Shown here piece after piece: positions 1-4,808 of a stretch of DNA of 5,829 bases. Position 1 is the stretch's first letter; the number at the start of each line of letters is the position of its first letter. The stretch is from Phycisphaeraceae bacterium. GTDB taxonomy: Bacteria; Planctomycetota; Phycisphaerae; Phycisphaerales; Phycisphaeraceae. The notes beneath the pieces are model-generated. The model was not told the origin of the DNA. It saw only the letters and a list, made by a program, of their open reading frames with translations, and did no database searches. Location of the stretch: NCBI GenBank assembly GCA_029260695.1, contig JAJDCT010000389.1:1-5829 (forward strand). Direction: 5' to 3'. Position numbers and translations under genes: made by a program.

Positions 1-461
1 CCGAACCAGCCGGGCTCAAACGGCAGCAGGCACAGGACGTGATCGGTTAGTCGCCGTAGCTTGCGGATACGCCATGGGGCCCAGGCCCAGAGTTGCGGTG
101 CCACCAGGTGCGCGACCTTGGCGTTGGGCTGATGTTTCCGAGCTGTCGCACAGACCGACCATTTGGCCGCCCGGCTGTCGGTGGGCACCAGGGCCGCAAT
201 GGGGTGGTCGGCCAACCACTTCTTAAGCCGCCCCAGCCGTTGCAGGTGCTTCCGGGCCTGTGTCGCCGCACCGACGAGCATGGCGGCCTGCTCAGTGGTC
301 GTTTCGATCAACTCGGCACCGGCTTTTTGCATGGCCGGTCCACCCATCGCGTAGATCGTACGGCCCGGCTCACGGCGTTTCAATTCAGCAATCAGGGCTG
401 CTGCGATGTGATCGCCGCTGTGCTCGAATGCGGTGAATAACAGGGCCTGGTGCTCTGGCAT
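1..461 (-). CDS. lpxB: Lipid-A-disaccharide synthase-like protein, N-terminal part (runs off left edge)
   Basis: LpxB is a GT19 glycosyltransferase that joins UDP-2,3-diacylglucosamine to lipid X to make the lipid A disaccharide, at the inner face of the cytoplasmic membrane. The minus-strand frame is open from the ATG at 461-459 to the window edge, giving 153 codons. Recognisable family landmarks are a Ser-Gly-Asp turn at residues 15-17 (FEHSGD, where GEASGD is usual), MGGPAM at 39-44, APQLWAW at 121-127 (family: SPxVWAW), a basic stretch RIRKLRR at 131-137, and CLLPFEP at 144-150. The usual DAPDFN segment is not conserved: the matching area (about 91-100) reads LVPTDSRAAK. No good Shine-Dalgarno lies just before the ATG. 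An AAGGAG sits further up (534-529) with no start codon at normal spacing, so the start is the first usable ATG rather than a proven one. The UDP-sugar-binding C-terminal half is outside the window. Another GT-B glycosyltransferase related to LpxB is possible but less likely. Confidence 0.75.
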   Translation of the reverse strand, partial: MPEHQALLFTAFEHSGDHIAAALIAELKRREPGRTIYAMGGPAMQKAGAELIETTTEQAAMLVGAATQARKHLQRLGRLKKWLADHPIAALVPTDSRAAKWSVCATARKHQPNAKVAHLVAPQLWAWAPWRIRKLRRLTDHVLCLLPFEPGWF

Positions 462-587
462 GTTGGGTAGTTTAAGCCGGTACAGTGGCTTACGCTCGCT
501 CTGGGCTGATGTTGGGCCGGTACCGCCGCTCCTTACAGTGTCTCTCGAAGCAACTAACTTATACGGACCCAATGACTCGCGATAGGA

Positions 588-616
588 AATATGAAACATA
601 AGTATATATATCACAA
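588..616 (-). promoter_or_regulatory. Candidate promoter for the lpxB-like gene
   Basis: On the minus strand, TTGTGA (616-611) and CATATT (593-588) are separated by exactly 17 bases inside the AT-rich island, a fair sigma-70-like arrangement pointing toward the lpxB-like start. It would leave an untranslated leader of about 120 bases. AT-rich DNA yields such matches by chance, so this is only a candidate. Confidence 0.3.
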
Positions 617-680
617 ATGATTACACCGGTTATAACGGCCAACGATTCTATTTATGATTTTTTCAATTAATGAATTTCAA

Positions 681-709
681 TTGACCCCCTGTGGGGTGTG
701 GGTTATGCT
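681..709 (+). promoter_or_regulatory. Candidate sigma-70-type promoter for the ROK regulator, with an internal palindrome
   Basis: TTGACC (681-686) and TATGCT (704-709) are separated by 17 bases, close to the sigma-70 consensus for hexamers and spacing. The spacer begins with an inverted repeat, ACCCC-CTGT-GGGGT (684-697), which overlaps the -35 element and could be a repressor site, for example for autoregulation by the downstream ROK protein. Transcription would begin near 716, giving a leader of about 200 bases before the regulator's start codon. The hexamer match is seen directly; its use is inferred. Confidence 0.45.
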
Positions 710-763
710 TTTACTGCGATTCATGTGCGAGTCTGGTACGCTGATGTGAGCTCTTGAGCTAAT

Positions 764-777
764 GTAACCTATGTTAC
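764..777. promoter_or_regulatory. Candidate operator palindrome GTAAC-CTAT-GTTAC
   Basis: A 14-base inverted repeat with perfect 5-base arms around a 4-base centre lies between the candidate promoter and the ROK start. It follows directly on a second inverted repeat, AGCTC-TT-GAGCT (749-760). Spaced palindromes like this suit a dimeric winged-helix regulator, and the adjacent ROK gene is the obvious candidate. Arms of 5 bases are short enough to occur by chance, and I know of no ROK consensus that it matches. Confidence 0.25.
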
Positions 778-913
778 GAGCTTGTTTTGGGCGGTAATTT
801 ACGCTGCTAAGTTCCATATGAAGAGTCGGGTATGATCTGGCATCTTGCCGATCAGACTGGACCCGGTGGATCATTCAAATGTCTTGAGGTCGTGTAGGCG
901 GTTTGAGATATTG

Positions 914-2131
914 ATGGTGCAATGCGATATGCGAAGAATCACCAAAGCCAATCAAACCAGCGCCGCGATCCACAACAGACGTCTGGCTGTTCAACTGCTG
1001 CGTCAGCACGGCACACTGTCTCGCCGGCAGTTGGCACAGATCACAGGGCTGCGTACATCGACTCTGACCTACATCGTTCGCGATCTGCTCGAACAGAACA
1101 TCGTCCGAACGGTCGGCAAGGCCGAGTCGAAGACGGTTGGCAAGAAGCAGATATTGATCGAGATCAACCCGGGCCTGGGTTGGGTCGTGGGCGTGGGGCT
1201 TGAGCCGGACCAGGCTTCGTTGGTCTATGTCGACGCGTCCGGTGAAGTAATCGACCGAGAGCGCTTGGAGGTGGGCCACGACGCGGATGGCTTGCCGAGT
1301 CTGCTGCGATCACGGATCGACGCCTGGGCCGCACGCAAACAGATGAATACGGCCGAGCTCTTAGGCATCGGGGTGGGTGTGCCCGGTGTGGTCGATAGTG
1401 AACATGGCCGGGTCTTGCGTTCGACGTGGTTCGCCGCCGAGGACCTGCCGCTGCGTGACCTGATCGCCCAGAAGTTCGATGCCCCGGTCCATGTCGATAA
1501 CGATGCCAACTTCGCCGCGCTGGGTGAGTCAAGGATAGGCAGCGCCCGTGGTTTAACGAACTTCGTGTACTTTCTGATGAACACGGAGGTCCAGCAGGAC
1601 GAGTTTGCGGTCCGTGGCTTGGGGACGACGATCTTCCTGGACGGTCGGCTGTACCGGGGCTCGCACTTCGCAGCCGGCGAAGTCGATACGCTGTTGGAGG
1701 CCGAGCGTTACGCGAATATTTCCCAGAAACAGATCGGGAGTATGGCCAAGCAAGAAGCGCCTATCAGCGACGTGATGACACGGCTTGCCCATCAGACCGG
1801 ACGCACACTGACCGCGGTGGTCGACCTGATCGACCCGCAGGCTGTGGTGCTCGGCGGGAACCTGGCTATCGCAAACAAGCAGATGATCGAGGTGATCGAG
1901 CGGGAGATGAATGACCAACTGGTGAAGGTGCCAAACCGCGAGGTTGCGGTGCGTGCGTCAGAGCTGGGAGACCTGGGTGTCTCGATGGGGGCTGCCATAG
2001 CGGCGATCGACGCGGCCCTGGTGGGTGAAGACCCTGCGGTCGAGGTCCGTGACCACGAGCAGGTCATCCACGATGCGTTAGGCCAGCCGGGGGACGCGGA
2101 AGATAGCTTGGTCAAGTCTCAGGTCTCGTGA
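914..2131 (+). CDS. ROK-family transcriptional regulator (NagC/XylR-like) lacking the zinc motif
   Basis: Probably a sugar-responsive DNA-binding repressor. Residues about 20-70 form a MarR-like winged helix (RRLAVQLLRQHGTLSRRQLA onward, ending in a 'DLLEQNIV' wing). The rest is an actin-fold ROK domain: VGVGLE where sugar kinases have the phosphate-binding DxGGT, GVGVPGVVD from residue 153, NDAN at 196-199, GLGTTIFLDGRLYRG, AGEVD ending at 258, and DPQAVVLGG near the C-terminus. The signature H-x(n)-CxCGxxGCxE zinc site after GE is absent: the usual GH becomes VD, no cysteines follow, and the segment is shortened. The lost phosphate loop argues against kinase activity. The frame is open from a TTG at 845, but homology begins near MRRITKANQ, so ATG 914 (405 aa) or ATG 929 (400 aa) is the likely start. 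Neither has a strong Shine-Dalgarno. The GH20 gene 207 bases downstream on the same strand suggests control of amino-sugar use; the effector cannot be told from sequence. Confidence 0.88.
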   Translation: MVQCDMRRITKANQTSAAIHNRRLAVQLLRQHGTLSRRQLAQITGLRTSTLTYIVRDLLEQNIVRTVGKAESKTVGKKQILIEINPGLGWVVGVGLEPDQASLVYVDASGEVIDRERLEVGHDADGLPSLLRSRIDAWAARKQMNTAELLGIGVGVPGVVDSEHGRVLRSTWFAAEDLPLRDLIAQKFDAPVHVDNDANFAALGESRIGSARGLTNFVYFLMNTEVQQDEFAVRGLGTTIFLDGRLYRGSHFAAGEVDTLLEAERYANISQKQIGSMAKQEAPISDVMTRLAHQTGRTLTAVVDLIDPQAVVLGGNLAIANKQMIEVIEREMNDQLVKVPNREVAVRASELGDLGVSMGAAIAAIDAALVGEDPAVEVRDHEQVIHDALGQPGDAEDSLVKSQVS

Positions 2132-2223
2132 GCTTCTACTTTCAGCCATCATTCTTATGGTGAACGCGGGCCTATCTGGGCAGCCGCGACGCTGCGTTAC
2201 AAGCGTGGTAAGCTAACATGGAA

Positions 2224-2239
2224 TCGGCCAATGGGCCGA
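2224..2239. other. Hairpin in the gap between the ROK and GH20 genes
   Basis: TCGGCC and GGCCGA form a 6-base stem with an AATG loop. An alternative 8-pair stem uses AATC/GATT with a 2-base bulge. ATTTCC follows rather than a run of T, so it is a poor intrinsic terminator. It could weaken read-through from the ROK gene or mark a protein-binding palindrome. Otherwise the 207-base gap shows only a marginal extended -10 (TGGTAAGCT, 2206-2214) with no -35. Confidence 0.25.
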
Positions 2240-2338
2240 GATTTCCTCTCCTGCCTCGGTATTGGGCGCTGAGGTTAGTCCGCCGATGGATGCCGCCGCA
2301 CTGGCCCCAACGGCCCACCAAAAAGTCCTGTATTTTTC

Positions 2339-3886
2339 ATGATGATCCCCAAGCCCCTTAACCATCAAACCCAAGACGGCGTGTTTACTTTTGCCTCCAA
2401 GGTGACGGTGCTATTGGCCTACCGGGCCGACCCGGGGTACGCCCACTTCGTCGCTGAAGAACTGTCACAGCATATCCGTGTGGCGACCGGTAGCTTCGTC
2501 ACGGTCAAGGTAGGGGAGCCCGGTGAAGCCGACGGCGGCGCCGTGGTGTTGACCGACCACGACGTGCACGATGACCTGGGCGATGAGGGCTACGGCCTTA
2601 CGATCACACCCGATCAGATCACCCTGCGGGCAGCACACAATGCGGGACTGTTCTACGCCGGCCAATCCCTGACGCAATTGCTGAACCATCAACAGGGCAC
2701 ACAAACCCCCGCCGCCTCAGACAACGGCCGGGCATTGCTCCGTGAGCTTCCCTGTGCCGACATCCAGGACAAGCCCCGTTTTGCCTGGCGCGGCTTCATG
2801 CTCGACTCCGCCCGGCATTTCCAGCCCGTTGAATTAATCATCAAACTCATCGACCAAATCTCGGCGCTGAAGCTAAACCGCTTTCACTGGCATCTCACCG
2901 ACGACCAGGGCTGGCGGCTGGAGGTGCTGGGCTATCCCAAACTGACAAGCGTTGGGGCCTGGCGCAGCAACGGCGGGGGGGACGGGGGGAACCGGGGGAA
3001 TCGGGGGCGTTACGGCGGGTACTACACACAGGAACAGATCCGCGAAGTCGTCGCCTACGCCAAGCAACGGCAGATCACGATCATCCCCGAGATCGAGATG
3101 CCCGGGCACAACCTCGCCGCACTCGCCGCATACCCGGAGCTTGGCTGCAACGGTGGGCCGCCCGAAGTCACCCATCAGTGGGGCGTACTTGACGGCGTGT
3201 TCTGCGCCGGCCAGGACCAGACCTTTACATTCCTTCAGAACGTCCTGAACGAAGTCGCGGAGCTGTTCCCCGGCCCGTACCTGCACCTCGGCGGCGATGA
3301 ACGCAAGCAGGGGCTCTGGGACAAGTGCAACGCCTGCCAGGGTGTCCGTGACAAGCACGGGCTGGCCGACGAATCGGCTTTGCAAAAATGGTTCATGGAT
3401 CGCGTCGCCGGCCACGTCCACACCTCTATCAACAGGCGATCAATCGCCTGGGGCGACAACATCGACGCCGGCGGCATACCAAGCCAGGTCGTCCACGGCT
3501 GGCTCCCCGAACAATCCACCAAGGCCGCGCGTCAGGGGCTCGATACCATCAACTCAACGCACGAGTGGGTCTACCTGGACTACCCCGAGACAGAAAAAGA
3601 GCTCGCCGAGAACAAGCCCGATTGGATGATGACGCTCCCGCTTGCGAAGGTCTACCAGTTGGACCCGATCCCCCAAGGCCTCGAACCCGAACTGCACCAT
3701 CACATCCTCGGCAGTGAAGCCCACCTCTGGACCGAACACGCCCCCACCGAGGCAGACCTGAATCACCAGCTATGGCCGCGCCTGCTCGCGTTCGCCGAAG
3801 CGGTCTGGTCGCCAATAGAACACCGCGACTTCGACGACTTCATGAACCGAGTAGCGGTCCAGCAGCCCTGTCTGTGTCTTGGATAA
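2339..3886 (+). CDS. GH20 beta-N-acetylhexosaminidase, apparently cytoplasmic
   Basis: Removes terminal non-reducing N-acetylglucosamine or N-acetylgalactosamine by substrate-assisted catalysis. The 515-residue protein has an N-terminal GH20b-type alpha/beta domain (about 10-140) and a TIM-barrel catalytic domain. Key sites visible: R151 in RGFMLDSARHF, HWHLTDDQGWR (183-193), E251 and H257 in IIPEIEMPGH, the catalytic pair D320-E321 in HLGGDE, W371 in AWGDN, W388, Y412 and D414 in YLDY, and W464 and E466 in LWTE. All active-site positions I can identify are intact, so it should be active. No signal peptide or membrane segment is seen, so it probably acts on imported oligosaccharides, fitting the upstream ROK regulator. 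Two oddities: a Gly/Arg/Asn/Asp-rich loop at residues 213-224, and a C-terminus ending in QQPCLCLG rather than the usual Leu-Gly-Val-Asn/Arg-Tyr type ending. The start is ATG 2339 or the adjoining ATG 2342; no Shine-Dalgarno is visible. Confidence 0.95.
   Translation: MMIPKPLNHQTQDGVFTFASKVTVLLAYRADPGYAHFVAEELSQHIRVATGSFVTVKVGEPGEADGGAVVLTDHDVHDDLGDEGYGLTITPDQITLRAAHNAGLFYAGQSLTQLLNHQQGTQTPAASDNGRALLRELPCADIQDKPRFAWRGFMLDSARHFQPVELIIKLIDQISALKLNRFHWHLTDDQGWRLEVLGYPKLTSVGAWRSNGGGDGGNRGNRGRYGGYYTQEQIREVVAYAKQRQITIIPEIEMPGHNLAALAAYPELGCNGGPPEVTHQWGVLDGVFCAGQDQTFTFLQNVLNEVAELFPGPYLHLGGDERKQGLWDKCNACQGVRDKHGLADESALQKWFMDRVAGHVHTSINRRSIAWGDNIDAGGIPSQVVHGWLPEQSTKAARQGLDTINSTHEWVYLDYPETEKELAENKPDWMMTLPLAKVYQLDPIPQGLEPELHHHILGSEAHLWTEHAPTEADLNHQLWPRLLAFAEAVWSPIEHRDFDDFMNRVAVQQPCLCLG
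2975..3010 (+). repeat. Four-unit 9-bp G-rich tandem repeat inside the GH20 gene; G-quadruplex motif
   Basis: Four imperfect 9-base units run head to tail in frame: GGGGGGGAC, GGGGGGAAC, CGGGGGAAT, CGGGGGCGT. They encode the tripeptides GGD, GGN, RGN, RGR. The four G-tracts (7, 6, 5 and 5 long) are separated by 2 to 4 bases, which meets the usual pattern for an intramolecular G-quadruplex on the coding strand. In the protein this is a loop between the SVGAWR segment and the GGYYTQEQIREVV helix, where length variation is probably tolerated. Confidence 0.85.
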
Positions 3887-3921
3887 CACACATCAGAGGG
3901 ATGTTTGCCGACGCTTTGGCA

Positions 3922-4356
3922 TCAGCCGCGTATCTGCTTGACTGCCTGCCCCACGTCCTTGCCTTCCACGACCGTCCCCGACGGCTTGAGGTGCTTCATC
4001 GCCACGCCCGTTGCTTGGCCGTCGTTCCCGGCGGCCTGGATGGCGTCTGTCACGGGGGCCAGCGCTGCAACGATCTCGTCGACCGTCAGGGTTTTAGGCA
4101 GCAGTGACTCAAGGATCACCAGCTCCACCTTCATCTGCTCGACGACTTCCGGGCGATCGCTGAGTTCGGCCATCTCATGGTTGGACTTGACCATCTTGCG
4201 GATGATCCGCTGGGCCTGGTCGTCGTCCATGGCGTCACCGCTGCGTGCGGCGACGGTCTGTAGCTCCCCCAGGACCACCTTCAGCAGGTCACGGCGGCCG
4301 GAATCCTTGGCTCGCATGGCCTGTAAAACCTGGTCTTTGATGTCGTCAATGAGCAT
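3922..4356 (-). CDS. yqeY: YqeY/GatB-like domain protein
   Basis: Small soluble helical protein of 144 residues, the usual size for the YqeY family, whose fold resembles the C-terminal tRNA-handling part of the amidotransferase subunit GatB. Its own cellular role is not firmly known. Family features are visible in order: an N-terminal amphipathic helix (MLIDDIKDQVLQAMRAKD), RRDLLKVVLGELQ (21-33), a helical pair around QRIIRKMVKSNHEMAEL (49-65), the conserved LLPK at 85-88, and a C-terminal G-x-x-M-K-x-L-K stretch (117-124) leading to EGKDVGQAVKQI. The frame extends upstream to 4428, but ATG 4356 is chosen because homology begins there and a GAAAGG ribosome-binding site (4368-4363) lies 6 bases before it. 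It is convergent with the GH20 gene, with 35 bases between stops, and divergent from the 77-residue gene. Confidence 0.92.
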   Translation of the reverse strand: MLIDDIKDQVLQAMRAKDSGRRDLLKVVLGELQTVAARSGDAMDDDQAQRIIRKMVKSNHEMAELSDRPEVVEQMKVELVILESLLPKTLTVDEIVAALAPVTDAIQAAGNDGQATGVAMKHLKPSGTVVEGKDVGQAVKQIRG

Positions 4357-4387
4357 GTCGGGCCTTTCGTGTGTCGGGTTGGGGCCC

Positions 4388-4393
4388 ATGATA
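4388..4393 (-). promoter_or_regulatory. Candidate -10 element for yqeY
   Basis: TATCAT on the minus strand (4393-4388) would start transcription near 4381, about 25 bases before the yqeY start codon. No clear -35 occurs at 17 bases; a TTGGCC lies 19 bases upstream (4418-4413). Plausible by position, weak by sequence. Confidence 0.3.
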
Positions 4394-4409
4394 CGCCTTC
4401 TTTGCAAGG

Positions 4410-4427
4410 CCGGGCCAATCCGGGCCA
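4410..4427. repeat. Short direct repeat CCGGGCCA x2 with 10-bp period
   Basis: CCGGGCCA occurs at 4410-4417 and again at 4420-4427, so the copies are one helical turn apart, between the candidate divergent promoters. Such spacing can put two protein contacts on the same face of DNA. The motif is GC-rich and short, in a GC-rich genome, so chance is a real alternative. Confidence 0.35.
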
Positions 4428-4443
4428 CCCAGGCGGCGGCATC

Positions 4444-4452
4444 TGATATGAT
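4444..4452 (+). promoter_or_regulatory. Candidate extended -10 promoter for the 4541 operon
   Basis: TGATATGAT matches the extended -10 pattern (TG, one base, then TATGAT). No -35 hexamer is evident upstream, as is often true for extended -10 promoters. Transcription would begin near 4459, leaving a leader of about 80 bases before the 77-residue gene. Confidence 0.4.
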
Positions 4453-4540
4453 TTGGCCGTCAGCCCCGCTTATTCCGGTGCGACCGCCGGGGGCAGACCC
4501 GTAATATCACCAGACTCGATCCACCCCAAAGAGACATGAC

Positions 4541-4774
4541 ATGCAGATCAACGACGCGCTGAACCTGGTCCGTGAGAAGTTTACCGCCGAATCCAACGGG
4601 CAGACCGACGGCGAGCCCGCCACCAAGTACCAGGACGCCTTTGGCGAATACCCGGTGACTATGGAGGTCGCGACCCACATCTTTGCCGTGCAGTTGATCC
4701 AGCACAACATGGCCCAGCAGATGCAGGCTCAGCAGCAGGCCGCTCAGACCGACGGCGATGGCGCTGCTAGCTGA
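4541..4774 (+). CDS. Small glutamine-rich protein of unknown function (77 aa)
   Basis: I do not recognise this protein. It has no signal peptide or membrane segment and should be soluble. Residues 1-15 (MQINDALNLVREKFT) look like an amphipathic helix. A polar, probably flexible stretch with several Gly, Asp and Thr follows (16-30). VTMEVATHIFAVQLIQHNMAQ (39-59) looks helical, and the tail is glutamine- and alanine-rich (QQMQAQQQAAQ, 59-69) and ends acidic (TDGDGAAS). The long polar helix could support coiled-coil self-association, but there is no clear heptad. AAAGAG at about 4528-4533 is a weak ribosome-binding site at usable spacing. The start is the only sensible ATG in frame. It leads a probable operon with the serine hydrolase 34 bases downstream and is divergent from yqeY. 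That it is a real gene is inferred from position, promoter and codon use, not homology. Confidence 0.65.
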   Translation: MQINDALNLVREKFTAESNGQTDGEPATKYQDAFGEYPVTMEVATHIFAVQLIQHNMAQQMQAQQQAAQTDGDGAAS

Positions 4775-4808
4775 CGGCCAGCCTGACACGACAATAGGAC
4801 GGTTTGCC

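Larger units (their letters stand above)
462..913. other. Long divergent intergenic region with an AT-rich core
   Basis: About 450 bases separate the divergent lpxB-like and ROK genes. I see no convincing gene here. One short minus-strand frame (677-874) lacks any family pattern or start signal. Roughly 541-680 is strikingly AT-rich (for example the ATATATAT run near 603-611 and the TTATGATTTTTTC run near 652-664) compared with the GC-rich genes on both sides. It contains the palindrome GTTATAAC (629-636), TCAATT/AATTGA arms at 663-668 and 679-684, an AGCTC-TT-GAGCT inverted repeat at 749-760, and GTAAC-CTAT-GTTAC at 764-777. The simplest reading is a two-way promoter and regulator-binding region. 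Confidence 0.6.

Noticed and set aside
93..440. Plus-strand open frame of 115 codons
   Set aside because: It lies opposite the minus-strand frame that carries clear LpxB motifs and shows no family pattern of its own.
773..784. GTTACGAGCTTG resembles GTTACAAGCGTG at 2196-2207 upstream of GH20 (10 of 12 bases)
   Set aside because: A rough estimate gives about one such match by chance between two regions of about 200 bases, so it is not evidence for a shared operator on its own.
845..913. N-terminal extension of the ROK protein from TTG 845
   Set aside because: The extra residues show no ROK or winged-helix pattern, and the region lies in promoter-leader DNA; ATG 914 or 929 fits the family better.
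2873..3421. Minus-strand open frame of 182 codons inside the GH20 gene
   Set aside because: It is the reverse of strongly conserved GH20 catalytic sequence; its Pro/Val-rich run is the antisense of the G-rich repeat.
3895..3925. Possible bidirectional terminator between the convergent GH20 and yqeY genes
   Set aside because: Only short interrupted arms (GATG/CATC, GCC/GGC) and no T-run in either direction.
3905..4504. Plus-strand open frame of 199 codons
   Set aside because: Antisense to the yqeY gene; Ser/Arg-rich low-complexity translation without recognisable domains.
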